Assembly (NCBI RefSeq): GCF_008000895.1 | Contig: NZ_CP042823.1 | Span: forward strand, 2,880,001 to 2,944,000 | Length of the DNA stretch: 64,000 nucleotides | Reading direction: 5' to 3' | DNA from: Methylobacterium sp. WL1 | Lineage (GTDB): Bacteria > Pseudomonadota > Alphaproteobacteria > Rhizobiales > Beijerinckiaceae | Shown here: positions 45,088 to 54,375 of the stretch, piece after piece | Layout of the letters: the number at the start of each line of letters is the position of its first letter | Numbering within the stretch: position 1 is the stretch's first letter | The notes under the pieces: generated by a model | What the model saw: only the letters and a program-made list of their open reading frames with translations | Told to the model about the DNA's origin: nothing | The model's database searches: none | Position numbers and translations under genes: made by a program

Positions 45088-47310
45088 ATGTCTCGTATCA
45101 GCCTGCGCTCGCCCATCGCCGCGCCCGTGCAGCGGACCTCTCCGCGGGACGGCGTCGGCCTCGCGCAGGTGCCACAGATCCTTCGCCGCTCGATCGGCTG
45201 GATCGTCGGGCCGACCCTGGTGGTCGCGCTGGGCGCCAGCATCTTCGTCAACGTCGTGAGCCCGCGCTACACCGGCGAAGCGAAGCTGATCCTGGAGAGC
45301 CGCGATCCGGCCTTCGCCCGCACCGCCCAGGAGCGTGCCGACCAGCTGGCGCCGATCGACGAGCAGGCGGTGGCCAGCCAGGTTCAGGTCGTCATGTCCC
45401 GCGACCTCGCCCGGGAGGCGATCCGCCGGCTGAAGCTGGTGGGCAACCCCGAATTCGATCCGGGCTCGAGCAGCATCGGCCCCGTCCAGCGCGTGCTGAT
45501 GATGCTGGGCATCGGCGCCAACCCCCTCGACCGCCCGGCCGAGGACCGCGTGCTCGATGCCTATTTCGAGCACCTGCTGGTCTTTCCGGCGGGCAAGTCC
45601 CGCATCCTGACGATCGAGTTCCGCGCCAAGGACGCCAAGCTTGCGGCCGAGGGCGCCAACACCATCGCGCAGCTCTACATTTCCTCGCTCGAGGCCGACA
45701 AGGTCGACACCGCGCGCTACGCATCGACCTGGCTCGGCGGCAACATCGACGGCCTGCGCAAGCGCGTCGCGGAGGCTGAGGCGAAGGTCGAGGCGTTCCG
45801 CGCCAAGAACGGTCTGGTCGGCAGCGGCGGCGCGACCGGCCAGCCGCTGACCACCCAGCAGCTCGGCGAGCTGTCGAGCCAGCTGTCCCAGGCCCGGATC
45901 CTGAAGGCCGACCTCGCCGGGCGGGTGAAGGCGATCAAGGACCTGATCAAGGACGGCCGCGCCTTCGAGATCACCGAGGTCGCCAACAACGAGGTGGTCC
46001 GGCGCATCGTCGACAACCGGATCGCCGTCCGGGCGCAGCTGGCGCTGGAGTCCCGCACGCTGCTGCCGGCCCATCCGCGGATCAAGGAGCTGCACGCCCA
46101 GCTCGAGGATCTCGACGCCCAGATCAAGACGTCGGCCGAGCGCATCGCGCGCACGCTGGAGAACGACGCGAAGATCGCGGGCTCCCGGGTCGAGAGCCTG
46201 CAGGCCGCGGTGGACGGCCAGCAGGACGTGGTCGTGAAGGGCAACACCAGCGAGATCCAGCTCCGCGCATTGGAGCGCGAGGCCAAGGCGCAGCGCGAGC
46301 AGCTCGAATCCTACCTGTCTCGCTACCGCGAGGCCGCCGCCCGCGACGGCGAGAGCGCCACCCCCGCGGATGCCCGCATCGTCTCGCGCGCCGTGACCCC
46401 GGAAGTCCCCTCGTTCCCCAAGAAGCTGCCGATCGTCAGCTTCGCGACGCTGGTGACGCTGATGCTGGCGGTGGGTGGCGTGCTCGCGAGCGCGCTCCTG
46501 GCCGAGGGAGGCCGGAACGCCAAGGAATCGGACACGGCGTTCGACACCTCGGACCGGCGCCCCCGCCGCGAGCCCGAGCTCGAGCGCCCGACCTTCGCGT
46601 TCCCCGAGGCGATGCCCCCGGCCCACTGGTCTGAGGACGAGGCCGTCCCCGCAACGGCCGCCCCGGCACCCGTCGCCCGGATGCAGGCCGAGGCTTACGA
46701 CCTCGCCCCCCTCATCGCCCGGATCGGGGGCGCGGGCCGCCTGCCCGGCGACCGGTCCGGGTACCGGATCCTCGTCATGGAGACGGAAGCGTCCCCGGGC
46801 GAGAACGCGCTGCACGACGCCCTGGTGCGGGCGCTGGGCCGCAAGGCCAGCCTCGTCACCATCGACCTGAACAATCCGCATGCCGGCACGGCCGAGCGCG
46901 GGTTCAGCGATCTCATCGCGGGCGACGCGGCCTTCCTCGACGTGATCCAGTCCGCGGGCGAGAGCGGCCTGCACCGGATCGCCGCCGGGCGCACCGAAGC
47001 CGACGTGCTGTTCGACGAGCCGGACACCCTCAGCCTGACCTTCGAGGCCATGGCGGAGGCTTACGGATGGGTCGTCTGCCGCCTTCGGGCGGCGCCGGGC
47101 GCCGTCGACCTGCTCGAGCTGACGGCCGGCTACATGGACAGTGTCATCATCGCGTCGAATGCCGCCGCCGAGGATCCGGCGCTCGCCGACCTCTACGCCA
47201 TCGCGGAGGATGCGGGCGCCGGCCAGATCCTGGTGGCGCAGGACCGCGCGGCCGAGCACTTCGCGCAGTCAGGCTCGACGGATCCCGAGCTCCGCCTCCG
47301 CGCCGCGTGA
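45088..47310 (+). CDS. Wzc/GumC-like chain-length protein with degenerate kinase domain
   Basis: The 740-aa inner-membrane protein has a Wzz domain with TM1 (SIGWIVGPTLVVALGASIFV, about 35-55), a long periplasmic coiled coil (about 180-430), the Pro-rich PSFPKKLPI motif before TM2 (about 450-470) and a C-terminal domain laid out like a tyrosine autokinase. The place of the Walker A motif reads VMETEASPGENALHDALVRA, lacking the GKST residues, and no Tyr cluster ends the protein. It should therefore set polysaccharide chain length without phosphorylation. Divergent from the Wza-type gene and followed by a strong terminator. Confidence 0.82.
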   Translation: MSRISLRSPIAAPVQRTSPRDGVGLAQVPQILRRSIGWIVGPTLVVALGASIFVNVVSPRYTGEAKLILESRDPAFARTAQERADQLAPIDEQAVASQVQVVMSRDLAREAIRRLKLVGNPEFDPGSSSIGPVQRVLMMLGIGANPLDRPAEDRVLDAYFEHLLVFPAGKSRILTIEFRAKDAKLAAEGANTIAQLYISSLEADKVDTARYASTWLGGNIDGLRKRVAEAEAKVEAFRAKNGLVGSGGATGQPLTTQQLGELSSQLSQARILKADLAGRVKAIKDLIKDGRAFEITEVANNEVVRRIVDNRIAVRAQLALESRTLLPAHPRIKELHAQLEDLDAQIKTSAERIARTLENDAKIAGSRVESLQAAVDGQQDVVVKGNTSEIQLRALEREAKAQREQLESYLSRYREAAARDGESATPADARIVSRAVTPEVPSFPKKLPIVSFATLVTLMLAVGGVLASALLAEGGRNAKESDTAFDTSDRRPRREPELERPTFAFPEAMPPAHWSEDEAVPATAAPAPVARMQAEAYDLAPLIARIGGAGRLPGDRSGYRILVMETEASPGENALHDALVRALGRKASLVTIDLNNPHAGTAERGFSDLIAGDAAFLDVIQSAGESGLHRIAAGRTEADVLFDEPDTLSLTFEAMAEAYGWVVCRLRAAPGAVDLLELTAGYMDSVIIASNAAAEDPALADLYAIAEDAGAGQILVAQDRAAEHFAQSGSTDPELRLRAA

Positions 47311-47348
47311 GCGCACGCCACGATGCGTCCGTCATCGCTGCCGGATCA

Positions 47349-47383
47349 CCCGAACGGCGATGAAAGCCGTTCGGGCCGTTTTT
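47349..47383. terminator. Rho-independent terminator
   Basis: CCCGAACGGC (47349-47358) pairs perfectly with GCCGTTCGGG (47366-47375), followed by CCG and TTTTT (47379-47383). It ends the Wzc-like transcript and overlaps the stop of the convergent acetyltransferase gene. Confidence 0.85.
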
Positions 47384-48566
47384 ATCGCCGCAGCAAGGTC
47401 CGCAGCTTCGCGGCGCCGGCGTAGAGACGGGGATCGCGCTTGATCCGGCGCTTCGTCCGGGTCAGGCCCAACCGCATCAGCCCGTAGGCCCGGCCGCGCA
47501 GGCTCACCGGCACGATGGTCTCGACCAGCCCGATGGTCTCGTCGCAGATGCTCGCCTTGTAGCGCGCCTCGCCGACGCCGAGATCGAAGCCCTGGCGGCC
47601 CCGGGCGGTCTGCTCGCCGACGAGGTGCTGCAGCAGCAGGTCCCCCGGGCTGAACCGGGCGATCTCCGGGTCGGGATCGAACGCCGTCATCATGCCGCTG
47701 AAGCGGTGATCGCTGACGGCCCCCCCGAAGGTCGCGAGCACGCGGCCGCTCTCGGCAAGGCACAGGACGTAAATCTCGACCGCCGGTTCGGCGCCGGACG
47801 TGGCCGCCGACAGGAACCGGCGAACCGCATCGTCGGCGTAGGGGTCTGCGACGCCCATCCCGGCGAACCGCACCGCCTTGTGGGCGTAGAACGCGGTCAG
47901 ATAACGGGCCGCGTCCTCGGCGGTCTCGGCCCGGCGATAGGCCAGGGCGCCCTTGGCCTCGATCAGCCGCTTCTCCTTCGAGCGCAGCTTCTTGCGGGCG
48001 TCGGCGCTGAACACGCGGCGCACCGTGGCCTCGGGGTCGGGTCCCAGCATCAGCCCGTAGGCGTCGCTGGCTTCCGGTTCGCCGGCCTGCGCGAACGGGT
48101 TGGCCGCGCCCTCCCACATCAGGGGCTGATGCTGCAGGGCGTAGGCGTCGATGCCGGCCGACCGCCCCACGCGGATCAGGGCCGCGGTGACCTCCCCGGC
48201 GGAGATTGCGGCGGCGTCCCGGGTGGCGAACAGCGGCATGTGGTAGTTGGCGTGCGTGTCGCCGACGATCCGGGCCACCACCAATCCGGCTTTGCGGCCG
48301 AGCACGAGGGGCAGCAGGATGCGGGCCCGGCCCTCGGCATCCCGCAGGACGACAATGCGGGCTTCGGCCTCCGTACCGGTCGCGCGCAGGTAGGCGCAGA
48401 CCCAGTCATACCGCTGATAGGGCGTCTGCAGGCTGGCCGGATCGGCCTCGAGCCGCCGCCAGAGGGCTTCGGCCGCGGCCAGGTCGGTGAAGATTTCCGC
48501 CGTCAGCGTTCCGGACGCACGCGCACCGATCATGTCCGTTCCCGCCACCTGGACGCCGGTCGCCAT
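47382..48566 (-). CDS. CelD/BcsL-like GNAT acetyltransferase
   Basis: The 394-aa protein has the FemAB/CelD-type acetyltransferase architecture: QTPYQRYDWVCAYL in the first half, then SADARKKLRSKEKRLIEAKG and, in the second GNAT lobe, RVLATFGGAVSDHRFSGMMT and LLLQHLVGEQTARGRQGFDL. Members of this group are linked to cellulose or exopolysaccharide synthesis. The start at 48566 is chosen because GGAGG lies 7 nt upstream; the longer frame reaching 48671 lacks one. Convergent with the Wzc-like gene. Acyl acceptor unknown, probably a sugar residue. Confidence 0.8.
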   Translation of the reverse strand: MATGVQVAGTDMIGARASGTLTAEIFTDLAAAEALWRRLEADPASLQTPYQRYDWVCAYLRATGTEAEARIVVLRDAEGRARILLPLVLGRKAGLVVARIVGDTHANYHMPLFATRDAAAISAGEVTAALIRVGRSAGIDAYALQHQPLMWEGAANPFAQAGEPEASDAYGLMLGPDPEATVRRVFSADARKKLRSKEKRLIEAKGALAYRRAETAEDAARYLTAFYAHKAVRFAGMGVADPYADDAVRRFLSAATSGAEPAVEIYVLCLAESGRVLATFGGAVSDHRFSGMMTAFDPDPEIARFSPGDLLLQHLVGEQTARGRQGFDLGVGEARYKASICDETIGLVETIVPVSLRGRAYGLMRLGLTRTKRRIKRDPRLYAGAAKLRTLLRR

Positions 48567-48792
48567 ATCTGATCCTCCCACCCGCTCGGGCATGGCCCGA
48601 ACCTGTGCGCCGACCTTGTGCGGCACGCGCTGAATGCCCGGTGACCTTGGGGGTTGAGAAGACCTGGACACGACGGCAAATCGCGGCCTTGGCTAATACA
48701 ATCTTTCCGCGGGGCTCCACCGGCTGGTTCGAGCATGCGATCCTATCGAACGCTGCCTTCGCGTGCAGAGACTTCGTTAGATCCAATAGCCC

Positions 48793-48914
48793 GCGGCGTC
48801 ATTCCGGGGCGCCGCAGGCGAGCCCGGAACCCGGAAACACGGCCCGTGCGAGCGTTTGAGACGTCGTCTTCTCTGGATCCCGGGCTCCGCTGCGCGGCCC
48901 CGAGATGACGGGAT
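48793..48914. repeat. Dispersed palindromic repeat, copy 1
   Basis: The left arm (starting near 48797 with GTCATTCCGGGGCGCCGCAG) and the right arm (ending near 48910, GCGCGGCCCCGAGATGAC) are imperfect inverted copies of one another, so the element folds into a large hairpin. A second copy lies in opposite orientation at 56,850-56,963. It sits in the 430-bp gap before the acetyltransferase; no gene is visible there. Confidence 0.75.
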
Positions 48915-48996
48915 CCCCGGTCGGGCAGCGCCGCCGTAGCCGCGCTGACACCTCAGGCTGAGCGGCCGCCGGGGATCGGCCTCGCGAACCCCGAGC

Positions 48997-50508
48997 TCAA
49001 TACGCATTCTCAGTCTTGAACAGCGCGAACGGCGTTGTGATCAGGATTTGCAGGTCGAGCAGGACCGACCAGTTCTCGATGTAGAACAGATCGTGCTCGA
49101 CGCGCCGCTGCAGCTTCTCGGAGGTATCGGTCTCGCCGCGCCAGCCGTTGACCTGGGCCCAGCCGGTGATGCCGGGCTTGACCTTGTGGCGGGCGAAGTA
49201 GCCGTCGACCACCTGGTCGTACAGGGTGTTGGCGGCCTTGGCCTGGAGCGCGTGCGGGCGGGGACCGACCAGAGACAGGTCGCCCTTCAGCACGTTGAAC
49301 AGCTGCGGCAGCTCGTCGAGCGAGGTCTTGCGGATGAACCGCCCGACAGGCGTCACCCGCGCATCCCCGCGCGTGACCATCCTGGCGGCGCCGGCATCGC
49401 ACTGATCGACATACATCGAGCGGAACTTGAGAACTTCGATCAGCTCGTTGTTGAAGCCGTGGCGCTTCTGGCGGAACAGCACCGGCCCGCGGGATGTCAG
49501 CCGGACGGCGAGCGCCACCGCGATCATGATCGGCGACAGCGCGAGCAGCATGACCAGGCCGACGCAGCGGTCGAACAGCGCCTTCACCACCACGTCCCAG
49601 TCGGCGATCGGCCGGTCGAACACGTCGAGGACCGGCACCGAGCCGAGATACGAGTAGCTGCGGGGCCGCAGCCGGAGCTTGGCGGCGTGGGCCGAGAGGC
49701 GGATGTCGATTGGCAGCACCCAGAGCTTCGCCAGCATCTGGAGGATCCGCGCCTCGGCGGTGATCGGGATCGTGAACACGATCAGGTCGAGCCGGGCTTG
49801 CCGGGCATAGGCGACCAAGTCGTCGACGTTGCCGAGCTTGGGGTATCCGGCCACACTGTCGGCGGACCGGTCGGCATTGCGGTCGTCGAACACGCCGACG
49901 ATGCGGATGCCGCTCTCGCTCTGGGCCTCCAGCGCGGCGATCAGGTCCTCAGCGGGCTTGCCGCCGCCCACGATGGCGGTGCGGCGGTCGAAGCGGCCGG
50001 CGCGGGTCTGCCTGTCGATCACCCGGGACAGGGTGAAGCGTCCGGCCAGCAACGCCGCGAGGCCGGTGCCGTAGAAGGTGGCGAGCCACAGGCGCGAGTA
50101 TTGGTCGGCGACCTTGGCCAGGACCAGGATGGCCGCGACGATCAGGAACGTCATCGACCACGCCGCGATCAACCGGATCGCGGCCTTGGCGAAGGTCCGG
50201 AACGCGGCGATCCGGTAGCCGCCGGAGGCCTGGGTCAGCGCCATCATGAGGCCGGCCACCAGCGCGATCGCGCCGGCATAGCTTAGCCCGAACGGCACCC
50301 GGCCGCGCAGCATCAGCAGGTGAAGGAGCGCGCCGAGGCTGAAGATCAGGCCGAATTCCAGGGCCCGCACCAGGCCGGCCACGACGACAGGCGAGATCGC
50401 GGCCGGGCCCAGGGCCGGCGACGGCGCGTCGCCGCCGGGCGCGCGGACGGCCCGGCCGTCGCGCGGTGCGGTGGCCTCAAGGAGATCGCGGATGTCGAAC
50501 GCGCTCAT
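48997..50508 (-). CDS. Undecaprenyl-phosphate glycosyl-1-phosphate transferase (ExoY/WcaJ type)
   Basis: The 503-aa membrane protein has four N-terminal transmembrane helices (about 45-165), a CoA-binding-like soluble segment, a fifth helix (GLVMLLALSPIMIAVALAVR) and the C-terminal catalytic domain: GPVLFRQKRHGFNNELIEVL, KFRSMYVD, RFIRKTSLDELPQLFNVLKG, LVGPRPHA and PGITGWAQVNGWRGETDTSE. It transfers a sugar phosphate to undecaprenyl phosphate, the first step of exopolysaccharide assembly. GGAG precedes the start. A 13-bp inverted repeat lies 42 bp upstream. Confidence 0.93.
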   Translation of the reverse strand: MSAFDIRDLLEATAPRDGRAVRAPGGDAPSPALGPAAISPVVVAGLVRALEFGLIFSLGALLHLLMLRGRVPFGLSYAGAIALVAGLMMALTQASGGYRIAAFRTFAKAAIRLIAAWSMTFLIVAAILVLAKVADQYSRLWLATFYGTGLAALLAGRFTLSRVIDRQTRAGRFDRRTAIVGGGKPAEDLIAALEAQSESGIRIVGVFDDRNADRSADSVAGYPKLGNVDDLVAYARQARLDLIVFTIPITAEARILQMLAKLWVLPIDIRLSAHAAKLRLRPRSYSYLGSVPVLDVFDRPIADWDVVVKALFDRCVGLVMLLALSPIMIAVALAVRLTSRGPVLFRQKRHGFNNELIEVLKFRSMYVDQCDAGAARMVTRGDARVTPVGRFIRKTSLDELPQLFNVLKGDLSLVGPRPHALQAKAANTLYDQVVDGYFARHKVKPGITGWAQVNGWRGETDTSEKLQRRVEHDLFYIENWSVLLDLQILITTPFALFKTENAY

Positions 50509-50549
50509 CGAACGGCTCCTCCGGGGCGATGTCCCCCGGCCTATAGGCG

Positions 50550-50584
50550 CCTGATCTGTTTCGGGACTTTGGAAACAGATCAGG
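50550..50584. promoter_or_regulatory. 13-bp perfect inverted repeat before the sugar transferase gene
   Basis: CCTGATCTGTTTC (50550-50562) and GAAACAGATCAGG (50572-50584) with a 9-bp spacer lie 42 bp upstream of the minus-strand start at 50508. No T run follows on either strand, so an operator or a leader hairpin is more likely than a terminator. Confidence 0.6.
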
Positions 50585-50653
50585 CTTTAGACGGAAACTC
50601 TTGCATCCGAGCCTGATAGCAAACCCTAAACGCGGGGCCGTCCGCGAGGGACC

Positions 50654-51850
50654 CTACGCCGTGCGGGCCTGCGCGACCTTCGCGCCTTCGACGCCGAGGC
50701 GGTCCGCGCGGGCCTGGAACGCCGCGGCGTAGCCCGACACCACATCGGCCCCCATCCGCTCCAGCGAGAAGCGCTGGTGGATCGATTCGCTGAGCGCCCG
50801 GACCCGCGCCGTCAGCACGTCCGGGGATTCGTCGAGCACCTGACGGATCGCGCCCGCGAGCGCCCCGGCGTCGCGGGACGGGACGAGATCGCCCGCCATC
50901 GGCCCGAAGATCTCCGGGATGCCGCCGACCCGGGTGGCGACCAGGGGCTGCGAGGCGGCCGCGGCCTCGAGGACGACGTAGGGCAGCGATTCCGCAAGCG
51001 ACGGCACGACCAGGATCCGGCCCCGGGCCAGCACCGACCGGATCGCCTGCGGCGGCTCGAACGCGGCCGCATCCGAGAGGCCGAGCCGCTCGACCATGGT
51101 GCGCAGGCTCTCGGCATCCGGGCCCGACCCGACCATCAGCAGACGCAGCGCCCGGCCCTCGGCGCGCAGCCGGACCAAGGCTTCGAGCAGGTAGGGCAGG
51201 CCCTTCGCCTCGCGCAATTCGCCGACATAGAGCAGATCGGCGGCATTCTTGGCGAGGGGGACCGGGGCGAACTCGGCGTCGGCGATGCCGTTGTGCACGA
51301 TCCGGGTCACCTGCTCCGGTCCGCCCACGAAGGTCCGGTGCCGGCCGGCCACGTACTCGCTCTCGAACAGGAACGCGTCGGTCCTGCGGGCGAGCACCGC
51401 CTCGGCGGCCATGTAGGCCCGGTGGAGCGCGCTCCCGGGCCGGTAATTGTAGCTGCCGCCGTGCGGCGTGTAGGCCCGGATCGCGGTCGCCGAGGCCAGG
51501 CGGGCGTAGGCGCCGCCCTTGGCGCCGTGGCCGTGCAGCACGGTGGCGCCGACCTCCGCCGCCCGGCGCGTGACCGCCCGCAGGCAGGTCCAGTCCGACA
51601 GGTGCGGGTTGCGGCGCATCGGGATCCGCACGAGGCCGAGCTCAAGGCACGGGGCCAGGTCCGCGAGCGCCCGGGCGGCGCGCTCGCCGCCGGTGGACGT
51701 GTCGCAGACGATCCCGACCGCATGGCCCGACGCGGCCTGGAGGCGGGCGAGGTCCATCACGTGCCGGAACAGGCCCCCGACCGGCGCGCGGAATACGTGC
51801 AGGACGCGGTGGCGTTGGGGGATTCGGGTGTCGTTCGGCTTCACAGCCAC
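50654..51850 (-). CDS. Glycosyltransferase family 4-type protein
   Basis: The 398-aa GT-B enzyme has an N-terminal acceptor domain (HVFRAPVGGLFRHVMDLARL, GATVLHGHGAKGGAYARLAS) and a C-terminal UDP/GDP-sugar domain: LLYVGELREAKGLPYLLEAL, LLMVGSGPDAESL, ILVVPSLAESLPYVVLEAAA and a PLVATRVGGIPEI ending. The GTG start at 51850 has GGAG 7 nt upstream. It probably adds a sugar to the lipid-linked repeat unit begun by the neighbouring transferase. A 14-bp palindrome lies just upstream. Sugar specificity unknown. Confidence 0.88.
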   Translation of the reverse strand: MAVKPNDTRIPQRHRVLHVFRAPVGGLFRHVMDLARLQAASGHAVGIVCDTSTGGERAARALADLAPCLELGLVRIPMRRNPHLSDWTCLRAVTRRAAEVGATVLHGHGAKGGAYARLASATAIRAYTPHGGSYNYRPGSALHRAYMAAEAVLARRTDAFLFESEYVAGRHRTFVGGPEQVTRIVHNGIADAEFAPVPLAKNAADLLYVGELREAKGLPYLLEALVRLRAEGRALRLLMVGSGPDAESLRTMVERLGLSDAAAFEPPQAIRSVLARGRILVVPSLAESLPYVVLEAAAASQPLVATRVGGIPEIFGPMAGDLVPSRDAGALAGAIRQVLDESPDVLTARVRALSESIHQRFSLERMGADVVSGYAAAFQARADRLGVEGAKVAQARTA

Positions 51851-51870
51851 GGTATCGCTCCCGGGAATAA

Positions 51871-51884
51871 CAGTCCCGGGACTG
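51871..51884. promoter_or_regulatory. 14-bp perfect palindrome before the glycosyltransferase gene
   Basis: CAGTCCCGGGACTG is a perfect palindrome 21 bp upstream of the GTG start, and CCCGGGA upstream of it forms a second inverted match. The position suits a repressor site over the promoter or ribosome-binding region. Confidence 0.45.
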
Positions 51885-51979
51885 TGGTGCGGCGACCGTC
51901 GCAGTAAACTTAAACGGTCTCCGTCCCGATGGGCCTTTTCGACGGAAAGGTAAGCGGAGTTTTACTGCTGTGGATCAAT

Positions 51980-52663
51980 TCACGTGAGCGGCAGGCCGTT
52001 GAGGCTGGCCCAGATCGTGCCGTAATGGCAGGCCGTGGCCGCGAGCACGAAGCCGTGCCAGATCGCGTTCTGGAATGGCAGGGTCCGCCAGACGTGGAAC
52101 AGCACGCCGACCGAGTAGAGCAGCCCGCCGATCGCCAGCAGCCACAGGGCGGTGGGCTGCAGGGCGGCGATCACCGACTCGTAGGCGAGCAGGCCGCTCC
52201 AGCCGAGCAGCAGGTAGAGGGCGATGGATAGCCGGTCGAACCGGCCGGGCAGGAACAGCTTCACCGCGATCCCGACCAGGGCGACCAGCCAGATCACCGC
52301 CAGCAGCAGGTAGGCGCGGATGCCCGAGCCGACCAGCGCGACCAGGGGCGTGTAGGTCCCGGCGATCATCAGGTAGATCAGCGCGTGGTCGGCTCGGCGC
52401 AGGAGCCATTTCCGCGGGCTGACCGGGTAGAGGTTGTAGACCGCGGAGACGCCCAGCATCAGCACCAGGGCGGTGGCGTACAGCACCACCGCGGCCCGCT
52501 CGCCGAATCCGAGATGCGCCGTGAGCGCCGTGGCCACCAGCGCCGCCGCGCCGGCGAGGCCGAAGACCACCCCGAGGCCGTGGATCACCCCGTCCGCCAC
52601 GATCTCGCGCGGCGTGTAGTGCCACGTCAGGGTCAGCGGGCGACCATCCTCTGCGAGAGACAT
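51980..52663 (-). CDS. Hemolysin III/PAQR family membrane protein (TrhA-like)
   Basis: The 227-aa protein has seven transmembrane helices and the family's conserved residues: an early DGVIHGLGVVFGLAG with His, SAVYNLYP, RRADHALIYLMIAGTYTPL with the Asp-His pair, and the final VWRTLPFQNAIWHGFVLAAT with the third His. These residues are thought to bind zinc; bacterial members influence membrane-energy state and lipid balance. The start is set at 52663 because AGGAGG lies 7 nt upstream; ATG 52666 is also possible. Monocistronic. Confidence 0.9.
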   Translation of the reverse strand: MSLAEDGRPLTLTWHYTPREIVADGVIHGLGVVFGLAGAAALVATALTAHLGFGERAAVVLYATALVLMLGVSAVYNLYPVSPRKWLLRRADHALIYLMIAGTYTPLVALVGSGIRAYLLLAVIWLVALVGIAVKLFLPGRFDRLSIALYLLLGWSGLLAYESVIAALQPTALWLLAIGGLLYSVGVLFHVWRTLPFQNAIWHGFVLAATACHYGTIWASLNGLPLT

Positions 52664-52810
52664 CATGAAGCCTCCTGCTACGCCTGCAGCCTAAAGCTTA
52701 AGATGGCTCAACCGTTCCCTATGCAAAGTGCTGACGGGGCGTTTATCCCAAGGTTCTATTGCCGCGTGGTGAAAGACTTGTTGTGCGTGGCGGTGGCGCC
52801 GCAGCCCTGA

Positions 52811-53920
52811 TCAGGCGCCGCGACCCACCAAGCCCTCGAAGCCGAGCACCGGCTCACGGGCCGGGCGGCGGACGAGACCGGTGCCGCGGCTCAGCCGGGC
52901 GTGGACCACCGCCATGGTCAGCACGGCCATCGCCAGGACCTGATGGGCCAGCGCGGCCCAGAGCGGCACCGCCAGCAGCAGCGTGGCGATGCCGAGGCCG
53001 GCCTGGGCCAGGGCCAGGGCGGCGACGCCCCCGGCACGCCCGGCCGCGCCGGCCGGACCGGTCATCCGCGCGTCGATCGCGTGCAGGAGCGCGACCACCA
53101 CGAGCAGGTAGGCGCTGACCCGGTGGTCGAACTGGACCAGGGCGTGGTTGTCGACGAAGTTCTCGATCCAGGGCCGGATCGCGAACAGGCTGTCCACCGG
53201 CGGGACGAGGGCGCCGTCCATGTCCGGCCAGGTGTTGTAGACGAGGCCGGCATGCGACCCGGCGACCAGTCCGCCGAGGAAGATCTGCGCCAGGACCAGG
53301 GCCGGCAGCAGGGCGGCCACCCGGCGGATGCGGCCGGGGGCGGGATCGGCCGCCTCGCTGCGCTGGCCGGCGGCCAGCCAGACCAGACCGGCCAGGATCA
53401 GGCTGGCGGTCGTCAGGTGCAGGGCGAGCTTCAGCGGCGCCACCGCGGTCATGCCGGGCTGAAGGCCCGACGCGACCATGATCCAGCCGATCGCGCCCTG
53501 GAGGCCGCCGAGGATCCCGAGGCCGAGCAGCCCGAGTCCGAGGCGGCGGCCGATCATGCCGCGCCACCAGAACACGACCAGCGGCAGGAAGAACACGAGG
53601 CCGATCAGCCGCCCGAGCACGCGATGGCCCCATTCCCAGCCGTACAGCACCTTGAACGACGCCAGGCCCATCCCCTGGTTGAGGATGTTGTATTGCGGCG
53701 TGTCCTTGTACTTGGCGAACTCGGCGGACCAGTCCGCCTCCGACAGGGGCGGCACGATCCCGGTCACGGGGCGCCACTCGGTGATCGACAGGCCGGATCC
53801 GGTCAGGCGGGTCGCGCCGCCGACCGCCACCATGGCGACCACGAGGGCCGCCATCAGGTAGAGCCAGGTCCGCACGGCTCCGGATCGCTGCTCGCCCGAG
53901 ACTCTCATCACCACGCGCAT
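52811..53920 (-). CDS. ctaA: Heme A synthase (Cox15/CtaA)
   Basis: The 369-aa protein has eight transmembrane helices and the type 2 Cox15 signature: GGATRLTGSGLSITEWRPVT, GWEWGHRVLGRLIGLVFFLP with a heme-ligand His, LALHLTTASLILAGLVWLA, GLVAGSHAGLVYNTWPDMDG, and FDHRVSAYLL and LAHQVLAM with further His ligands. It oxidises heme O to heme A for cytochrome oxidase in the inner membrane. The start at 53920 could instead be ATG 53908; neither has an ideal ribosome site. No other oxidase gene is adjacent. Confidence 0.95.
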   Translation of the reverse strand: MRVVMRVSGEQRSGAVRTWLYLMAALVVAMVAVGGATRLTGSGLSITEWRPVTGIVPPLSEADWSAEFAKYKDTPQYNILNQGMGLASFKVLYGWEWGHRVLGRLIGLVFFLPLVVFWWRGMIGRRLGLGLLGLGILGGLQGAIGWIMVASGLQPGMTAVAPLKLALHLTTASLILAGLVWLAAGQRSEAADPAPGRIRRVAALLPALVLAQIFLGGLVAGSHAGLVYNTWPDMDGALVPPVDSLFAIRPWIENFVDNHALVQFDHRVSAYLLVVVALLHAIDARMTGPAGAAGRAGGVAALALAQAGLGIATLLLAVPLWAALAHQVLAMAVLTMAVVHARLSRGTGLVRRPAREPVLGFEGLVGRGA

Positions 53921-54085
53921 CCCTTCCGCGGTTGGCCCGGATGTCCCGGCCCTCGCGACGCGTTAGGGGAAGCGCGGGATGCGGGCAACGTCGGCGGCGC
54001 CGCAGCCCGCGGCGCTGCGCGCGTTGCCAACCGGGCCGACGGGCGATAGCCGTCTTCACAGGGAGAGACAGGGCTTCGGGGAACC

Positions 54086-54295
54086 ATGATGCGCCGCCGC
54101 ACCCGCACGTTGATCGGCACGGTCGCGATGCTGGCCTTCGTCTGCCTGTACGGGCCGCTGGCGATGGCCTTGGCCGACAGCCGCATCGCCGAGACCCCGG
54201 CGGCGATCCAGGCCGTGCTCTACTCGATCCTCGGAATCGCGTGGATCTTCCCGCTGATGCCGCTGATCCGCTGGATGGAGCGTCCGGACCGTTAA
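54086..54295 (+). CDS. DUF2842 family two-helix membrane protein
   Basis: The 69-aa protein has two transmembrane helices (LIGTVAMLAFVCLYGPLAMA and AVLYSILGIAWIFPLMPLIR) and the RTRTLIGT opening and WMERPD ending of the DUF2842 family, whose function is unknown. It is divergent from ctaA, as is common in alphaproteobacteria. ATG 54089 is an alternative start. Confidence 0.78.
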   Translation: MMRRRTRTLIGTVAMLAFVCLYGPLAMALADSRIAETPAAIQAVLYSILGIAWIFPLMPLIRWMERPDR

Positions 54296-54375
54296 CCGGA
54301 CCCCTCGATTTCGCCGCACTCGGCCGGCAGAAGCCTCGGATCCGAAACCGAGACCCGTCCGTGTATCGCTTGCCC

